Shown here piece by piece: positions 6,768 to 9,137 of a stretch of DNA of 9,137 nt (its first letter is position 1; each line of letters starts with the position of its first letter). The stretch is taken from assembly GCA_012840625.1 (NCBI GenBank), contig DUSB01000138.1, forward strand, positions 1 to 9,137. The letters are read 5' to 3'. Source of the stretch: Syntrophomonadaceae bacterium. GTDB taxonomy: Bacteria; Bacillota; Syntrophomonadia; Syntrophomonadales; Syntrophomonadaceae. A model generated the notes under the pieces. It was given only the letters and a program-made list of their open reading frames with translations. It was not told the DNA's origin and made no database searches. The position numbers and the translations under genes were made by a program.

Positions 6768-6778
6768 CTCCTGAGGAG
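6768..6778. repeat. Short palindrome CTCC-TGA-GGAG
   Basis: CTCC and GGAG are complementary around TGA, 33 nt after the second synthetase stop codon. It is too short to be a terminator on its own and has no T-run. It may be chance or part of the folded region that continues with the hairpin at 6787-6816. Confidence 0.35.
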
Positions 6779-6786
6779 CAAGCTGG

Positions 6787-6816
6787 GCAACACAGGGGGC
6801 AGTTCCCCCGTGTTGC
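6787..6816. repeat. Strong REP-like hairpin with one bulged base
   Basis: GCAACAC-A-GGGGG pairs with CCCCC-GTGTTGC (12 pairs, one bulged A at 6794) around a CAGTT loop. No T-run follows on the plus strand, so it is not a standard rho-independent terminator, although it could stabilise the 3' end of the synthetase mRNA. The arrangement ACACAGGGGG, AGTTC, then the complement resembles a widespread class of short intergenic palindromes (REP-like elements, sometimes mobilised by Y1/RAYT transposases) that I recall from Bacillota. That link is an inference. Confidence 0.6.
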
Positions 6817-6832
6817 ACGTATCGCAGGATCA

Positions 6833-6899
6833 TCCCCGTATTTTGGTGTATAGCTGAAGTAAAATAGGAAAAAACTAAGCCATAAACCTTTTACGGGGA
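6833..6899 (+). promoter_or_regulatory. Inverted repeat whose right arm covers the gerA ribosome binding site
   Basis: TCCCCGTA (6833-6840) and TACGGGGA (6892-6899) are exact reverse complements, 51 nt apart. The right arm contains most of the GGGGAG Shine-Dalgarno (6895-6900). If transcription begins upstream of 6833 the pairing would hide the ribosome binding site. If it begins at the candidate promoter 6848-6877 the left arm is absent and translation is free. The functional reading is inferred. Confidence 0.45.
6848..6877 (+). promoter_or_regulatory. Candidate forespore (sigma-F/sigma-G type) promoter of the gerA unit
   Basis: GTATA (6848-6852), a 15-nt spacer, and GAAAAAACTA (6868-6877) fit the sigma-F consensus GYWTA-N15-GGNRANAMTW with one mismatch (second G). 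Forespore-specific transcription is what is known for gerA operons in Bacillus, where sigma-G, with overlapping specificity, is used. The start site would lie a few bases downstream, leaving a short leader with GGGGAG. Confidence 0.4.
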
Positions 6900-6908
6900 G
6901 AATAATGA

Positions 6909-8504
6909 ATGTTTAGCTATTTAAAGCGCAAATTGGGACTGCTTTCACTGGCAAATAAGATGAATAACGATTCTGACTCCGAGCCGGAAGGTCCTGTTCA
7001 TTCTGAATTAAGCAATAAATTAAAAAATAATATCGCTATCATTAGCGATATCGTTGGTGTTAGTGAAGATTTTGTTATCAGGGAGTTTAAATTTGGACTG
7101 CATAAGCAGATCGATGCCGCCCTGCTCTTTTTTGATGGATTGGTAAAGAGTGAAGAAATAAACCATGGCATTATCCGCCCGTTAATGTATGAATCTCATT
7201 TGCTTACTACGGTCTCTCCTTCCTGCTTTGAAGACATTCGTGCTCTAAAAGAGACACTGCTGGCTATTGGTGAAGTAACGGAAGCAAATACTATAGAAGA
7301 GTTAATGGAAGCACTTTTTTCTGGAAATGCCATTCTACTTCTAGATGGAAATGCCACCGTTCTGATGATTGATGTCAGGGGATGGGCATCACGCGGGGTG
7401 GAGGAAAGCAAAACGGAGCAATCTGTTCGCGGTCCTCATGAAAGTTTTACCGAAAACATTCGCTTTAACACCGCTTTGCTGCGCCGCCGAATCCAGGATC
7501 CTGACCTGCTGATAGAATATTTAGTCCTGGGCAAAAAATCCCGCACCGCCGTTTGTATCGCCTACCTTAAAACAGTCGCCCACCCTGAGCTGGTGGAAGA
7601 ACTAAAACGCCGCCTTAATCGAATCGATATTGATGCCGTACTTGAATCCGGCTACATTGAACAATTGATTGAAGATGATCCCTTTTCTCCTTTTGCTACC
7701 GTAGGTAATAGTGAGAGGCCAGATCGAATCGCCGCCCGGGTACTGGAAGGACGGGTTGCTATCCTGGTGGATACAACCCCTTATGTTTTGACAGTTCCCA
7801 TGCTGTTTCTGGAGGGGTTTCAGGCTCCTGAAGATTACTATTCCCGTCCATATTATTCTAGTATTGTACGTTTATTGCGCTTTGTTGCCTTTTTCATTAC
7901 CTTGCTATCCCCTGCTCTTTATGTAGCTCTGACAACATATCATGTTGAATTAATTCCTACCAGTCTTTTTATCACTATGGTTGCAGCAGAAGAAGGGACC
8001 CCTTTCCCTGCAGTATTGGAAGCGATTGGGATGGGACTGGTCTTTGAGATATTACGGGAAGGTGGAGCCCGTTTACCCACTATCATCGGCCCGGCACTCA
8101 GTATCGTAGGGGCTTTAATTATAGGTGATCTGGCCGTTTCTGCCGGTTTAGTCAGTGCCCCCATGATTATTGTCGTAGCGCTTACTGCAGTTTCTTCTTT
8201 TCTGGTTATCGGGCATACAGATGCCATTACCCTGATGCGTTTAATACTGGTGCTACTGGCTGGGGTTTTAGGAGCTTTCGGTATAGCTATAGGGCTTTTG
8301 GGCATGTTAATTCATCTTACTTCTTTACGATCATTTGGAGTACCCTACCTTACTCCATGGGCACCTTCGGTTAAAACCGATCTCAAGGATTCAATGATCC
8401 GGGCCCCCCTGTGGAAAATGATTTTGCGCCCGCGGCTGATAACTGAATTTGATTCTCAGCGGGAAGCATTCCGTTTAAAACCGCATCCACCAGAAAACCC
8501 ATAA
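6909..8504 (+). CDS. gerAA: Spore germinant receptor A subunit (GerA/GerKA/SpoVAF family)
   Basis: A 531-residue integral membrane protein of the GerA family, which sits in the inner spore membrane as part of the germinant receptor. A long soluble N-terminal region (about 1-320) carries the family signatures LLFFDGLVKSEEIN, VRGPHESFTENIRFNTALLRRRI and RVAILVDTTPYVLTVP. The C-terminal part holds membrane segments at about 324-342, 391-414, 417-434 and 444-468, with the conserved EEGTPFPAVLEA loop (361-372) before a further hydrophobic stretch. Length is typical. The start ATG (6909) follows GGGGAG (6895-6900) by 8 nt; the ATG at 6905 hits a stop after three codons. The lipoprotein subunit gene follows after 53 nt. 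SpoVAF is a related family, but the neighbouring gerC-type gene favours a germinant receptor. The germinant cannot be read from sequence. Confidence 0.93.
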   Translation: MFSYLKRKLGLLSLANKMNNDSDSEPEGPVHSELSNKLKNNIAIISDIVGVSEDFVIREFKFGLHKQIDAALLFFDGLVKSEEINHGIIRPLMYESHLLTTVSPSCFEDIRALKETLLAIGEVTEANTIEELMEALFSGNAILLLDGNATVLMIDVRGWASRGVEESKTEQSVRGPHESFTENIRFNTALLRRRIQDPDLLIEYLVLGKKSRTAVCIAYLKTVAHPELVEELKRRLNRIDIDAVLESGYIEQLIEDDPFSPFATVGNSERPDRIAARVLEGRVAILVDTTPYVLTVPMLFLEGFQAPEDYYSRPYYSSIVRLLRFVAFFITLLSPALYVALTTYHVELIPTSLFITMVAAEEGTPFPAVLEAIGMGLVFEILREGGARLPTIIGPALSIVGALIIGDLAVSAGLVSAPMIIVVALTAVSSFLVIGHTDAITLMRLILVLLAGVLGAFGIAIGLLGMLIHLTSLRSFGVPYLTPWAPSVKTDLKDSMIRAPLWKMILRPRLITEFDSQREAFRLKPHPPENP

Positions 8505-8557
8505 AAATAAGAACTGCACCCTAATTTATTGTTTAAGCATTTGGAGGACTGGCAGCA

Positions 8558-9137
8558 ATGGGAAATAAGGCAGGCAAAATGTGTATGCTTCTATCTATGG
8601 TCTTCCTCTTATTAATAAGCAGCGGCTGCTGGGATAGAAGAGAATTAGATCAGCATGCAATTGTATCCGGAATTGGATTGGATACCGATCCCGTCGAAAA
8701 TCATATACGCTTGAGCGTACAAATCATTGATCCTTCACAAGTCAGTACCGCAGGTAGTGATCAGGCGGGAGGAGGAAAACCATTCTGGATTGCTTCGACA
8801 TCCAGCGATACAGTATTTGACGCTATACGCGATATGACCAACATTTCTTCCCGTCCATTAACTCTGGTTCATAATAAAGTGCTGATCGTGGGCGAAGATC
8901 TGGCTAAAGAAGGCCTGCAGGAGCATTTAGATGTTTTTTTTCGCGATATCGAATCCCGAACAACAAACTGGATTTTTATCGCCGAAGGCAGAGCAGAGGA
9001 CATCCTTAAATTAGAAACACCTATGATGAAGATTTCTTCTTTTTCGCTCAGTTCTATGCTGGAAGTACAGCCATGGAAACAATCTCTTACCTTATCCATA
9101 ATCCACAATACGCCTCGACTTTCCTGTTCGTTTAACT
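8558..9137 (+). CDS. gerAC: Spore germinant receptor C subunit (GerAC-type lipoprotein), 5' part
   Basis: An open frame of 193 codons that runs off the window end. The N-terminus is a lipoprotein signal: a hydrophobic stretch (about 8-20) ends in ISSGCWDRRELD, with Cys24 as the expected lipidated residue. GCWD-x-x-E is the hallmark of the GerAC family. Downstream come the family-typical VSGIGLDTD, RLSVQIIDPSQ, SRPLTLVHNKVLIVGEDLAKEGL, FFRDIESRT and WIFIAEGRAEDIL. The protein would be anchored on the outer face of the inner spore membrane and join the receptor with the A and B subunits. The start has GGAGG (8543-8547) 10 nt upstream. The order A then C, without a B gene between, also occurs in clostridial gerKA-gerKC. 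The last 25 or so residues look less family-like; a frameshift cannot be judged because the window ends. Confidence 0.9.
   Translation, partial: MGNKAGKMCMLLSMVFLLLISSGCWDRRELDQHAIVSGIGLDTDPVENHIRLSVQIIDPSQVSTAGSDQAGGGKPFWIASTSSDTVFDAIRDMTNISSRPLTLVHNKVLIVGEDLAKEGLQEHLDVFFRDIESRTTNWIFIAEGRAEDILKLETPMMKISSFSLSSMLEVQPWKQSLTLSIIHNTPRLSCSFN

Noticed and set aside
7940..8305. 121-codon minus-strand frame inside the germinant receptor A gene
   Set aside because: It is antisense to the membrane-spanning part of the A subunit gene; the Ser/Pro/Ala-rich product follows from reversing hydrophobic codons.
9060..9137. Frameshift near the end of the GerAC-type gene, because the last residues look unlike the family
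   Set aside because: The other two forward frames hit stops and look no more family-like, and the window ends too soon to see whether homology resumes.

Overview
The window looks like chromosomal DNA of an endospore-forming member of the Bacillota (Firmicutes), probably an anaerobic clostridial-type or Negativicutes lineage. The reasons are the GerA-family germination genes, a DUF1002 (YpuA-like) secreted protein, strong AGGAGG-type ribosome binding sites, moderate-to-low G+C and AT-rich TATAAT promoters. No genus can be fixed from sequence alone. No rRNA, tRNA, CRISPR array, transposase or phage gene was seen.

Layout: (1) 1-350, minus strand: 5' part of a secreted DUF1002 protein gene, cut by the window edge, with a good sigma-A promoter at 430-458. 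(2) 563-1408, minus strand: a DUF2889-type protein. (3) 1409-1726: a 318-bp divergent intergenic region holding a perfect 13-bp palindrome, two near-identical copies of a TGTCAA-N6-TTTACA-type box, a TATAAT promoter and a small leader hairpin. (4) 1727-3673, plus strand: a long-chain acyl-CoA synthetase, closed by a textbook hairpin at 3689-3720. (5) 3805-6735, plus strand: a two-gene unit made of a truncated, strongly degenerate NtrC-type AAA+ regulator and a second, paralogous acyl-CoA synthetase with altered core motifs. (6) 6736-6908: intergenic DNA with a strong REP-like hairpin, a forespore-type promoter candidate and an inverted repeat that covers the next ribosome binding site. (7) 6909 to the end, plus strand: gerA-type (A subunit) and gerC-type (lipoprotein) germinant receptor genes; the second is cut by the window end.

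How the genes may work together: the central part (about 563-6735) reads as a small fatty-acid (or other carboxylic acid) activation locus. It has two ATP-dependent acyl-CoA synthetases, a regulator between them, and a divergent DUF2889 gene. The regulator keeps an NtrC-like fold and a Fis-type helix-turn-helix. It has lost the GAFTGA loop that contacts sigma-54, the Walker B aspartate, both arginine-finger positions and the sensor II arginine. It therefore probably does not activate sigma-54 promoters, and more likely acts in the manner of TyrR, as a repressor or an activator on sigma-A promoters. A TyrR-box-like palindrome (TGTAAT-N6-ATTACA) overlaps the -10 of the regulator's own gene, and a near-consensus one (TGTCAA-N6-TTTACA) lies in the leader of the first synthetase gene, with a second near-copy 123 bp upstream. 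The proposal that this regulator controls both synthetases through these boxes is an inference and the most interesting reading of the window. The germination genes on the right look like an independent transcription unit.
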